Source: Spirochaeta africana DSM 8902 (GTDB taxonomy: Bacteria > Spirochaetota > Spirochaetia > DSM-27196 > DSM-8902). From it: a stretch of 64,000 nucleotides of DNA. The notes under the pieces are model-generated. The model was not told where the DNA came from and ran no database searches. It saw only the letters and a program-made list of their open reading frames with translations. Both the position numbers and the translations under genes were made by a program. Location of the stretch: contig NC_017098.1 of the NCBI RefSeq assembly GCF_000242595.2, positions 868,001-932,000 of the forward strand, given 5' to 3'. Shown one piece after another: positions 43,952-52,308 of the stretch (the stretch's first letter is position 1; the number at the start of each line of letters is the position of its first letter).

Positions 43952-44371
43952 ATGGGTATGATCCAATTATATGTTGTTTCAGTGGTAACCCTGTGTTTGG
44001 CAGGCACCACTCTGGCTGTTCCGCTGATTGACGACAAGATCTCGCTGCCGAAATTGCTGAACCGCGATGTGCTGGGATCTCCGCTGTTCCGGATGCTGCT
44101 CGGTCTGGCTACCTTTCTGGGCGGGTTTCTGCAGTTTCTGTTTGTACCGCTGGGTGACGTTGCGGTAATCGGCAACCTGTTTCCTGCCCTTGGCGGGATC
44201 ATCGCCGGGTTTACCCTGTGCCTGCTGTACTATCAGGACAAAGCCACAGTAATCTCTGACGGCCTGGAGCGTTTGATGCAGGTGTTTATCGGCAATCGGG
44301 ATGTCATTGGCATGCTCGCGCTGCTGATCGCGGTGCTGCACTTCCTGTTCCCGGCCGTAATACTGCTGTAG
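43952..44371 (+). CDS. Small multi-span membrane protein of unknown function
   Basis: 139 residues with about four hydrophobic helices (3-25, 48-66, 72-93, 117-138), the segment between them carrying DDKISLPKLLNRD and YYQDKATVISDGLERLMQ. ATG at 43952 or 43958 follows -10-like boxes (TACACT 43941, TATCAT 43945) with no Shine-Dalgarno. The next gene starts two bases after its stop. The arrangement is like small conserved spirochete membrane proteins, but I do not recognise the family. Confidence 0.65.
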   Translation: MGMIQLYVVSVVTLCLAGTTLAVPLIDDKISLPKLLNRDVLGSPLFRMLLGLATFLGGFLQFLFVPLGDVAVIGNLFPALGGIIAGFTLCLLYYQDKATVISDGLERLMQVFIGNRDVIGMLALLIAVLHFLFPAVILL

Positions 44372-44373
44372 CA

Positions 44374-44802
44374 ATGCCGGTATCGGTTGCGGGGATCTGT
44401 GTGGCAGATTCCAGGCTGCTGCTGGGAAAGCGAATCACCGGCGGCAGTATGAGCGACCGCTGGGAGTTTCCCGGCGGCAAGGTTGATGACGGAGAGACCC
44501 CCGGCGAGGCCCTGCAGCGGGAGTTCCGTGAGGAACTGGAGCTTGAGGTTGCGGTAGGCGACCGGATAGCGCTGGGTGAGTTTACGCACAAGGGAGTGCG
44601 GCGACGCCTGGAGGCGTACCTGGTCTATCCACAGCAGCCTGTGCGCCTGGATACACTCCCGCTGCATGAACATGTGCAGCTGCGCTGGGTTCCCCGGGAC
44701 GAAGTCGCCGGGTATCATCTGGCCGATTCCGACCGGGGTATTCTTTCCCAGGTTCTGGCGGCTATAGCCGTCGGACACGACCCTGATCAGGGGCCCGGAT
44801 AG
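44374..44802 (+). CDS. Nudix hydrolase, MutT-like
   Basis: 142 residues with a clear Nudix box GGKVDDGETPGEALQREF followed by REELELE. The catalytic REUxEE core is kept, but the usual final Gly is replaced. GKRITGGSMSDRWEFPGGK and a late HVQLRWVPRDEV resemble the MutT 8-oxo-dGTPase subgroup. It would remove oxidised nucleotides from the pool. It ends two bases from the convergent glgC stop. Confidence 0.88.
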   Translation: MPVSVAGICVADSRLLLGKRITGGSMSDRWEFPGGKVDDGETPGEALQREFREELELEVAVGDRIALGEFTHKGVRRRLEAYLVYPQQPVRLDTLPLHEHVQLRWVPRDEVAGYHLADSDRGILSQVLAAIAVGHDPDQGPG

Positions 44803-44804
44803 AT

Positions 44805-46109
44805 CTATATCCGCGACTCCGGCGGCAGCACGGTATTTTTGGCGATCACAATAATCCCGTCCTTCACATGATAGTATCCGTAATCGCCATCCTCGTAGCC
44901 TTCGCGTTCATAGCCAATCGAGCAGTTTTCGCCGATGCGGGCATTCTTGTCGATAATTGCGTGCCGGATACGGCAGCCGCGAGCTATGCCGATATCAGGG
45001 ATCCCCTGCTGGCGGTTCAGTTCACGTTCGGCCGGGGTTTCGTAGTAGTCGGCTCCCATGCAGACCACCCCTTCGAGCTCGGCGCCGCTTTCGATCAGCA
45101 TACGAACCCCAATGACCGAGTTCTGGATGTTGGCGTTGGTGATAATGCAGCCGTCGGCGGCGAGTGTCTGCTGCATAAAGCTGCTGTTGTATTTGCTGGC
45201 GGGCAGATCCCGGCGGTGGGTATAGATCGGCATCCGTTCATCATAAAAGTTGAAATCCGGATTGATCGAGGCAAGGTTCAGGCTGGTGTCGTAGAAGGAT
45301 CGAATGGTACCGATATCCTCCCAGAATCCACCGAAGATATAGGCATGTACATTGCCGCGTGAGATCAGCTGCGGGATGATCTCGTTGCCAAAATCCGTAA
45401 AGCTGTTGTCCAGTGCGGTCTCCAGCGCATCGGCATTGAAAAAATAGATCCCCATCGAGGCCAGGTACACGCGCCTCTCATTCTGCAGATGATTCGATGG
45501 CAGCAGATCGGGATGTACCCGCATATACTCGATGTTCTGTCGCAGCGGGGGCTTTTCCACAAAGTCATCGATAAAACCGCGCCGATCGGTACGAATCACC
45601 CCCAAACCGGTTGCCTGCTCTCTGGTAACCAGCGTCCCGGCGATGGTTACCTGGGCGCCGCTCTCCAGGTGTCGGCGATACATCTCGGCCAGATCCATGC
45701 GATACAGCTGATCACCCGACAGAATCAGGTAATGACTGGGATTCTGGGTGCGAAAGTGCTGGAAGTTTTTGCGCACGGCATCGGCGGTACCCTCATACCA
45801 CCCCGAGTGATCGAAGGTCTGCTCTGCAGCCAGGATCTCCACAAATCCTCGCGAGAAGGTGTCGAAGAGATAGGTGCTGGAAAGATGCAGGTGAAGCGAA
45901 GCAGAGTTGAACTGTGTCAGGATATAGATCTTTTTAAAGTCGCTGTTAATACTGTTGGATATCGGGATGTCTACCAGGCGATACTTGCCGCCAAAGGGTA
46001 CCGCTGGCTTGGCGCGGTCCTTGGTGAGCGGATACAGACGTGAGCCCTTGCCTCCGCCAAGTATTATGGACAGTACATCGTTGCTGCCGGGATCTACACG
46101 TCTTCTCAT
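44805..46109 (-). CDS. glgC: Glucose-1-phosphate adenylyltransferase (ADP-glucose pyrophosphorylase)
   Basis: 434 residues from the ATG at 46109; the long open frame upstream is a shadow of the helicase gene. The nucleotidyltransferase domain has LSIILGGGKGSRLYPLTKDRAKPAVPFGGKYR-type motifs, SGDQLYRMD, FVEKP and WEDIGTIRSFYD. A C-terminal left-handed beta-helix domain follows (about 320-434, IIDKNARIGENC). It makes ADP-glucose, the donor for glycogen synthase encoded at 50-51.5 kb. Confidence 0.96.
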   Translation of the reverse strand: MRRRVDPGSNDVLSIILGGGKGSRLYPLTKDRAKPAVPFGGKYRLVDIPISNSINSDFKKIYILTQFNSASLHLHLSSTYLFDTFSRGFVEILAAEQTFDHSGWYEGTADAVRKNFQHFRTQNPSHYLILSGDQLYRMDLAEMYRRHLESGAQVTIAGTLVTREQATGLGVIRTDRRGFIDDFVEKPPLRQNIEYMRVHPDLLPSNHLQNERRVYLASMGIYFFNADALETALDNSFTDFGNEIIPQLISRGNVHAYIFGGFWEDIGTIRSFYDTSLNLASINPDFNFYDERMPIYTHRRDLPASKYNSSFMQQTLAADGCIITNANIQNSVIGVRMLIESGAELEGVVCMGADYYETPAERELNRQQGIPDIGIARGCRIRHAIIDKNARIGENCSIGYEREGYEDGDYGYYHVKDGIIVIAKNTVLPPESRI

Positions 46110-46116
46110 GTGCCTA

Positions 46117-46145
46117 ATAGTAGGCTCATGCGCAGCAGAGGTCAA
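46117..46145 (-). promoter_or_regulatory. Promoter of glgC
   Basis: Minus-strand TTGACC (46145-46140), 17-bp spacer, TACTAT (46122-46117), then seven bases to the ATG. No Shine-Dalgarno; probably leaderless. Confidence 0.65.
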
Positions 46146-46235
46146 GCTTCTTGCCTGCGGGCAGGTTACTGGTTTCCCGGTGATCGATCTGGTATGCTTG
46201 GTAGCGCAGGCAGGCATCAGCCGACAGGAGGTGGT

Positions 46236-48677
46236 ATGCAAACAACTGATCTGGAGACCCTTGTGTCCGAGCTGCGATCCGACCAGGAATTCATGGAAGG
46301 GGTAGCCAGCTGGCTGGAAATACCGGAAATTCCCGGCGACTATCGGGATCTCCCTGCTGATCTGCGCCCTGAATTGCGCGAAGGGCTCACGCGCCGGGGC
46401 ATACCGAAACTGTACAGCCATCAAGCCCAGGCGTACGAGGGGGTCCGCAATCGGCAATCCACGGTGATTGTAACCCCGACAGCCAGCGGCAAAACCCTGT
46501 CCTACAACCTGCCGATACTGCAAACCATTCTCGAACAGCCGGAAACCCGTGCCCTGTATCTGTTTCCTACCAAGGCGCTGAGTCAGGATCAACAGAGTGA
46601 ACTGAATGAATTGGTTCAGGAGCTTGAGGGTGCCGGCAGCGGTTCCCGTATCAAGGTGGCGACCTATGACGGCGATACACCGAGTTCGGTACGCACCGCT
46701 GCCCGTGCAACCGGGCAGATCGTAATCTCCAATCCGGATATGCTGCATTCCGGTGTGCTGCCGAACCATCCCAAATGGATTCAGTTTCTCCGCAATCTGC
46801 GGTTTGTGGTGATAGACGAGGTACATCAGTACCAGGGGGTTTTCGGGTCGCATACCGCCAATCTTGTCAGACGGCTGCGCCGTATCTGCCGGTTTTACGG
46901 GGCGGATCCGGTATTTGTCTGCTGCTCGGCCACTATCGGCAATCCCCGCGAGCTTGCCGAGAATGTGGTTGGCCTGCCGATGCAGCTGATCGATACCAGT
47001 GGCGCCCCCCAGGGGCGTAAACACATGATTCTGTACAATCCGCCGCTGGTAGATCGGGTGCAGGGAATCCGGCGCGGTATTCCTGCCGAGAGTCGCCGCC
47101 TGGCACTGCGACTGCTGACCCGCGGTATCAAGACGATTGTGTTTGCGCGGTCACGAATCTATGCCGAGCTGATAGCCGGTTATCTGAATCAAAGCCTGCA
47201 CAACGTGTATACCGAGAATCAGGGCATCCGGGTCGAGGCCTATCGCGGGGGATATCTTCCCGGAGAGCGTCGGTCAATCGAACGCGGGCTTCGCGAGGGA
47301 ACAGTGCACGGCGTGGTGTCGACCAATGCGCTGGAGCTTGGTATCGATATCGGCGGCCTGGATGCGGCAATCCTGGGGGGCTATCCGGGGTCGATTGCCT
47401 CGGTCTGGCAGCAGGCAGGCAGGGCCGGGCGCAGCAGCTCGGTGGCCCTGTCAATCCTGATAGCCGGATCGGCACCGTTGGACCAGTATGTAATGCAGCA
47501 CCCGGATTTCTGTCTGGCACAGTCCCCGGAGCAGGGGTTTGTCGATCCCGGCAATCCCTATATCCGGGCTGATCATGTAAAATGTGCGGCTTTTGAGCTG
47601 CCGCTGCAGCCGGGGGATGAGTTTTTCCCCGATGCCGAGGAGTATGGTGAGGTGCTTACCGAGACCGGTGTGCTGCGCCGCACCGCCGGCCGATACTACT
47701 GGGCCGATCGCAGCTACCCGGCCGAGGGTATCTCACTGCGAAGTGCGGTCTCGGAGAATGTGGTGATTATTGACCGCACCAAGGGAAAGCACCGGGTCAT
47801 CGGGGAGATGGACCGGGTCAGCGCCAAGGAGCTGGTGTTTCCCAAGGCGATCTATCTGCATCGCGGCGAGCAGTACCAGGTCGAGGAGCTGGATCTGGAG
47901 AACCGGCGCTGTTACGTAGTGGAGTCCCGGGTAGAGTATTATACCGATGCACTGACCAAACGCCGACTGCAGGTGCTGGAGGAGTTCGAGACGCTCGACC
48001 TGCCGGGAGCCCGGGTGCGGATGGTAGACCTGCTGGTGCGAAGCCAGGCCGCCAAGTACAAGAAGATCAGGTTTCATACCCACGAGAATGTCGGCTATGG
48101 GGAGATATCCCTGCCGGAAGAGGAGATGCACACCCGTGCTGCGGTGCTGCTGTTTTATCCGGACTCCGCGGCCGGTCAGGCCTTGCGCGCGATTGCACCG
48201 GAGTCCCAGCCGGGGGTTGTCGCCAGACTTGGCTGGCTGCTGCGTGGGGTAGCGCCGCTTCTGCTGCTGTGTCGCGCTGGCGATCTTGGCAGTGCGGAGC
48301 GGATTCGGGACCCCCACTTCGGGGTGCCGGCGCTGTATCTCTTTGATCGATACCCCGGCGGCACTGGTCTGGCAGAGGCAATTGCCGCCCGGGCCGGGGA
48401 GATTCTTGTCGCAGCCAGGGACCGGGTTGAGCAGTGCAGCTGCTCTGAGGGGTGTCCATCCTGTATCGGGGTACGTGACCAGGCCGACGAGGTCGACCCG
48501 AACCCCCGTGCCGCCATGCGCCGCTTTCTGGCTGCCTGGCTGGCGGCGGACGCCCAGGGCCAGGCCGGCCATGATCGGGCAGACCATGATCAGGCAAGCC
48601 TTGATCGGGATGTTCACGACCATACAGCCCGCGAGCAGGTCAGCCCCGCAAACGGGGAGCATAATGGATCTGGCTGA
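46236..48677 (+). CDS. mrfA: DEAD/DEAH-box helicase with DUF1998 domain, MrfA-like
   Basis: About 813 residues from the ATG at 46236, with AGGAGG at 46226-46231. Walker A is in VTPTASGKTLSYN, DEAD-type box VVIDEVHQYQG, motif III CCSATIGNP, and motif VI QQAGRAGRSS. The C-terminal region has the four-Cys DUF1998-type cluster CSCSEGCPSC (about residues 735-745). Bacillus MrfA and its relatives (YprA) remove mitomycin-type DNA damage together with the nuclease MrfB. The next gene is just such a nuclease, and overlaps by 14 bases. The last 40 residues are low complexity. Confidence 0.9.
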   Translation: MQTTDLETLVSELRSDQEFMEGVASWLEIPEIPGDYRDLPADLRPELREGLTRRGIPKLYSHQAQAYEGVRNRQSTVIVTPTASGKTLSYNLPILQTILEQPETRALYLFPTKALSQDQQSELNELVQELEGAGSGSRIKVATYDGDTPSSVRTAARATGQIVISNPDMLHSGVLPNHPKWIQFLRNLRFVVIDEVHQYQGVFGSHTANLVRRLRRICRFYGADPVFVCCSATIGNPRELAENVVGLPMQLIDTSGAPQGRKHMILYNPPLVDRVQGIRRGIPAESRRLALRLLTRGIKTIVFARSRIYAELIAGYLNQSLHNVYTENQGIRVEAYRGGYLPGERRSIERGLREGTVHGVVSTNALELGIDIGGLDAAILGGYPGSIASVWQQAGRAGRSSSVALSILIAGSAPLDQYVMQHPDFCLAQSPEQGFVDPGNPYIRADHVKCAAFELPLQPGDEFFPDAEEYGEVLTETGVLRRTAGRYYWADRSYPAEGISLRSAVSENVVIIDRTKGKHRVIGEMDRVSAKELVFPKAIYLHRGEQYQVEELDLENRRCYVVESRVEYYTDALTKRRLQVLEEFETLDLPGARVRMVDLLVRSQAAKYKKIRFHTHENVGYGEISLPEEEMHTRAAVLLFYPDSAAGQALRAIAPESQPGVVARLGWLLRGVAPLLLLCRAGDLGSAERIRDPHFGVPALYLFDRYPGGTGLAEAIAARAGEILVAARDRVEQCSCSEGCPSCIGVRDQADEVDPNPRAAMRRFLAAWLAADAQGQAGHDRADHDQASLDRDVHDHTAREQVSPANGEHNGSG

Positions 48678-50097
48678 ACGTCTGCGACAGCGCCGTCGGG
48701 CAGCTGCGGCTGCGGCCGCCGGCAAACAGGCCGACGCAGCGGGGAGTGCCGCCGCCCGCCCGGTAGCGCAGCCAGGCGCAACCGATCCGGCATCCTCGTC
48801 GAATGCAGCCGCGACCAACCTGGCGCCCTCGTCGAATGCGGGGGGCTCGCCGGTTCCGTCGGCAGATCCCGGGCTGTCATCTGCTGCGCCTGCTGCTGAC
48901 GGGGTTGATCCGGCCCGGGTTGCGCCCCCTCCGGGATGGCGACGAAGTCAGGATCTGTTGTGGGAATGCCGCTGTGAGCTCTCTGCTGCCGTGCCGCCCA
49001 TTCCGCGAATCGCAGAGATGGTGTTCTTCGACATCGAAACCACCGGTCTGTCCGGTGGCGCCGGCACCATGGTGCTGCTGGCCGGGGCAGCCTGGGTCGA
49101 GCAGGGGAGGCTGGTAGCCGAGCAGTGGTTCGCCGCCGATTTTCCCGGCGAGGTATATGTGCTGCAGCGGATCGCGACGATGGCGGCTCAGCGACCGGTA
49201 GTCGTAAGTTACAACGGCCGCAGTTTTGACTGGCCGGTCGTGCAGTCAAAATCCCTGATGTCGGGGGTAGTCCTGCCGCCGGTAGAACACCTGGATCTGC
49301 TGTATCCCGTTCGACGCCTGTTTCGCCACCGTCTGCCGGACTGCTCGCTGGCTACCGTTGAGCATGCCAGGCTCGGGGTGGTGCGGATAAACGACGTTCC
49401 GGGGCAGGAGGTTCCCTACCGGTACGCCGAGTTTACCCGCAGCGGCGATGTGCAGCAGCTACTCCCGGTTTTTACTCATCACCTGCAGGATCTGCACAGT
49501 CTCTACCATGCCCTGGTCTATCTGCTGGAGCTGGAGCGCTCCGCGGAGCAGGCGTCAGCCATGCCAGAGCTGCACGATCCAGTCGGGCTTGCCCGGCTGA
49601 TTGAGTTCTGCAGTCAGCGCGGGTTGCGGCCGTCCTGCAGCTCTTATCCATCGGGCATCCGCGCATCGACTGAACCCTCCGGTCAGCCGACGGTCGCTGC
49701 AGAACTGTCCAGACAGGATGCGGTGCTCGCGACAGCGGCAGATATCCTGGTAAGCAGGCTGCAGGCGTACGCCCCCGCAGAACCGCCAGGCAGTGCGCAG
49801 CTGCGCCGTATGCCGGCTGCTGGCCCCGATGCCGTACCCCGGCATGACCTGTTCCGTATCGGCAGGCTGCTGGTGCGTCGCTACAAGCAGCGCCAGGATT
49901 ACGATAGCGCACGGCGGTTGTTGCTGCAGCTGCAGGACTGCTTTGGACCGGCCCATCGCTGGACTGCGGTGGAGCTTGCCAAGCTGCTTGAGCATCAGTA
50001 CCGGGATTATGCGGGTGCCCTGGCAGCACTGCGAGGGCTTGCCGATCCTCCGGCTCACCGTCAGGAGCGCGTACGCCGCAAACTGTCTGGCTGCTGA
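48664..50097 (+). CDS. mrfB: YprB/MrfB-type RNase H-like exonuclease
   Basis: About 477 residues from the ATG at 48664 (GGGAG upstream). An Ala/Ser/Pro-rich N-terminus of about 80 residues, with near-repeats SSSNAAATN/PSSNAGG, is probably disordered. The DnaQ-like domain (about 115-290) follows with MVFFDIETTGLSGGAG, VVSYNGRSFDWPVV, HLDLLYPVRRLF and LATVEH. A helical, TPR-like C-terminal region follows. Its partner is the helicase encoded just upstream; together they match the MrfAB excision repair pair of Bacillus. The last 37 bases overlap glgA tail to tail. Confidence 0.88.
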   Translation: MDLAERLRQRRRAAAAAAAGKQADAAGSAAARPVAQPGATDPASSSNAAATNLAPSSNAGGSPVPSADPGLSSAAPAADGVDPARVAPPPGWRRSQDLLWECRCELSAAVPPIPRIAEMVFFDIETTGLSGGAGTMVLLAGAAWVEQGRLVAEQWFAADFPGEVYVLQRIATMAAQRPVVVSYNGRSFDWPVVQSKSLMSGVVLPPVEHLDLLYPVRRLFRHRLPDCSLATVEHARLGVVRINDVPGQEVPYRYAEFTRSGDVQQLLPVFTHHLQDLHSLYHALVYLLELERSAEQASAMPELHDPVGLARLIEFCSQRGLRPSCSSYPSGIRASTEPSGQPTVAAELSRQDAVLATAADILVSRLQAYAPAEPPGSAQLRRMPAAGPDAVPRHDLFRIGRLLVRRYKQRQDYDSARRLLLQLQDCFGPAHRWTAVELAKLLEHQYRDYAGALAALRGLADPPAHRQERVRRKLSGC

Positions 50098-51509
50098 AGC
50101 TGGTGGTACAGCTGGCGGTACTCGGCGGCAGCCGCCCCCCAGTCGAAACGCTGCTGCATGGCCTCGCGCTGCATCGCGGCGTAGGTATCCGGTTCCCGGA
50201 CATAGAGCGCGACTGCCCGCTCGATCGCCCGATAGATATGACGCGGGCTGGCTTTGGGAAACAGGATCCCGGTGCGGCCATCGATTACCGTGTCGGCAAT
50301 CCCGCCGGTGTTGGTTGCCACCGGTACAGCCCCGTAGCGCATGGCATACAGCTGGCTGAGCCCACATGGTTCATAGCGTGAGGGCATCAGGAAGAAATCA
50401 GCACCGGCGGCAATCCGGTGCGACATGGCGGTGTCAAACCCGATATGAACCCCGAACTGCGGGCAGCGCCGTGCCTGGCGTTGCAGCTCCTGCTCACACC
50501 ACGCTTCGCCGGAACCGAGGACAACCAGCTGCAGCTGGTTTTCGCGGCATAACCTTCCCAGGATTCCATGCTCGGGGTCGGCCAGTTCAACTATGCCCTT
50601 CTGATCCACCAGCCGGGAGACCATACCGAGCACAGGGATTTGCGGGTCCGGCTCCAGGCCAAACTCCATCTGAAGCTCGCGTTTGCAGATGCCCTTTCCT
50701 GCCATACGGTCGATATCAAACCCGACATGCAGGTAGATATCGTCTGCCGGGTTCCATTCCTGATAATCCATGCCGTTGGTAATCCCGGTAACCTGGGATG
50801 CATGTGCCCGGACGAGGTGTTCCAGCCCGAAGCCATGGTGATGCTGGATTTCCCTGGCATAGGTACGTGATACAGTGGTTACCGCATCGGCGCTGACTAT
50901 GCCGCCGGCCAGCAGATTCAGTTTATGGGCATGCAGGTAGCCGTGCTTTCTGGCAAATGCCCGCGAAAACCCGGTGTGCGGCAGCTGCGCCAGCGGGAAA
51001 TCCCCCTGATACCCTATGTTGTGGATGGTCAGAATATGTTTTGGCAGGTGCGGTGCGGCAAACATCTGCGGCAGCAGGCCGCTTTGCCAGTCATGGCCGT
51101 GTACGATCTCCGGTAGCCAGTCCAGCGCACGGCAGATTCCCGGAGCGGCGGCACACAGAGCCCCGAAGCGCTGCAGATTATCCTCGAATGCAGCATCAAT
51201 CCGGGGGCCGTAGATCCCGCTGCGGTCATACAGTTCCGGTATATCCAGCAGAAACACCGGTATGGTGCCGATCCGGCTGTGCAGGATCTGTGCGCGATAT
51301 CGATTCCCACCCAGCACGATATCGTCGATGCGGGTGTGGCCCTCGGTGGTAAATTCACACTCGCGGTAGTTCGGCAGCAGAATCCGAATATCAACACCCT
51401 GCTGCTGCAGCTGGATAGCCAGGGCAGAAACTGCATCGGCAAGTCCGCCAACCTTTACGATGGGGTGGGCTTCGGAACTGACCATCAGTACCCGTAAAGG
51501 ATCAGACAT
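50061..51509 (-). CDS. glgA: Glycogen synthase (ADP-glucose type, GT5)
   Basis: About 482 residues from ATG 51509; a TTG at 51515 has a better-placed GGGAGG (51523-51528) and may be the real start. The N-terminal GT5 signature is HPIVKVGGLADAVSAL, then HGHDWQSGLLP, ITNGMDYQEWNP and the C-terminal SRYEPCGLSQLYAMRYG. It extends glycogen with glucose from ADP-glucose. It is the last gene of the nagZ-GNAT-glgA run and overlaps the GNAT gene slightly. Confidence 0.95.
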   Translation of the reverse strand: MSDPLRVLMVSSEAHPIVKVGGLADAVSALAIQLQQQGVDIRILLPNYRECEFTTEGHTRIDDIVLGGNRYRAQILHSRIGTIPVFLLDIPELYDRSGIYGPRIDAAFEDNLQRFGALCAAAPGICRALDWLPEIVHGHDWQSGLLPQMFAAPHLPKHILTIHNIGYQGDFPLAQLPHTGFSRAFARKHGYLHAHKLNLLAGGIVSADAVTTVSRTYAREIQHHHGFGLEHLVRAHASQVTGITNGMDYQEWNPADDIYLHVGFDIDRMAGKGICKRELQMEFGLEPDPQIPVLGMVSRLVDQKGIVELADPEHGILGRLCRENQLQLVVLGSGEAWCEQELQRQARRCPQFGVHIGFDTAMSHRIAAGADFFLMPSRYEPCGLSQLYAMRYGAVPVATNTGGIADTVIDGRTGILFPKASPRHIYRAIERAVALYVREPDTYAAMQREAMQQRFDWGAAAAEYRQLYHQLQQPDSLRRTRS

Positions 51510-52308
51510 AGGCAATGGCAAACCTCCCGACGGTTTCAAATCCCAGGCGGCTGTACAGCCGTCGCCCGGGGGTATTATGCGGCTTTACGAACAGGCTGAT
51601 GGTGGTTCGCCTGGCCTGCAGGGTTTTCAGCAGTGTTCGCAGCGCGAGTTCAGCACAGCCCCGACCGCGATAGGCCGGCACGGTATATACACCACCGATC
51701 TGGCAGCAGGTGATGCCGCGGGCGTTGGTATGGGCCTTGGCGATCAATTCCCCCTTATACCAGACACCAATACCCACATGCTGCTGCAGGCTCCGCTCCA
51801 GGTGTCTGGATACGGTCTGGTTGTGCAGCAGGTGCCCTGGCAGCAGCACCTCTTCTCGCTGGTAAGCAGCCTCCAGCGGCAGCACTGCTGCATGATCCTG
51901 TGGACCGAGCTGGGTAACCCGAAGTTCGGCCGGCACCGGTGCGGAAATCGCGGCAGGTGAACGGCGCATCAGCAGGTACGGTACCCGTTCGCTGCTCATA
52001 CATCCCAGTAGCCGACAACAGTAATCCACATCGGATTCAAGTCCCATAATAGAGCGGGGTGCCGGTGCAGGCCGCGGCGGGACGGTTGGCAGTGGTTCCC
52101 GGAAACGGGAAAATACGAATCCGCTGGAATCCCAGAGAAGCCAGCTCTGTGTACTGTGTGCAACCCGGGTAGAGGCAGACGGCCTGCGCATCCGGTCGAT
52201 CATGGCGGCGTATTCCCATTCCGGTCCGGTGCTCAGTGCATGGGCTGTCGCGGCAAAACTGCGAACCGGCAGCGGTTCCCAGACAGAACTGCGCCGCAGC
52301 AGCTTCAT
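51502..52308 (-). CDS. GNAT family N-acetyltransferase
   Basis: 268 residues. The C-terminal half is a GNAT domain with the acetyl-CoA loop QIGGVYTVPAYRGRGCAELALRTLL, then FVKPHNTPGRRLYSRLGFE. The N-terminal 120 residues resemble the region found ahead of GNAT in several DUF4081-like proteins, but I cannot name it with confidence. The substrate is unknown. The start overlaps the nagZ stop (ATGA). Confidence 0.83.
   Translation of the reverse strand: MKLLRRSSVWEPLPVRSFAATAHALSTGPEWEYAAMIDRMRRPSASTRVAHSTQSWLLWDSSGFVFSRFREPLPTVPPRPAPAPRSIMGLESDVDYCCRLLGCMSSERVPYLLMRRSPAAISAPVPAELRVTQLGPQDHAAVLPLEAAYQREEVLLPGHLLHNQTVSRHLERSLQQHVGIGVWYKGELIAKAHTNARGITCCQIGGVYTVPAYRGRGCAELALRTLLKTLQARRTTISLFVKPHNTPGRRLYSRLGFETVGRFAIAYV

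Noticed and set aside
46110-47024. Upstream extension of the glgC frame on the minus strand
   Set aside because: It is antisense to the helicase motor domain, and the glgC promoter lies at 46117-46145.
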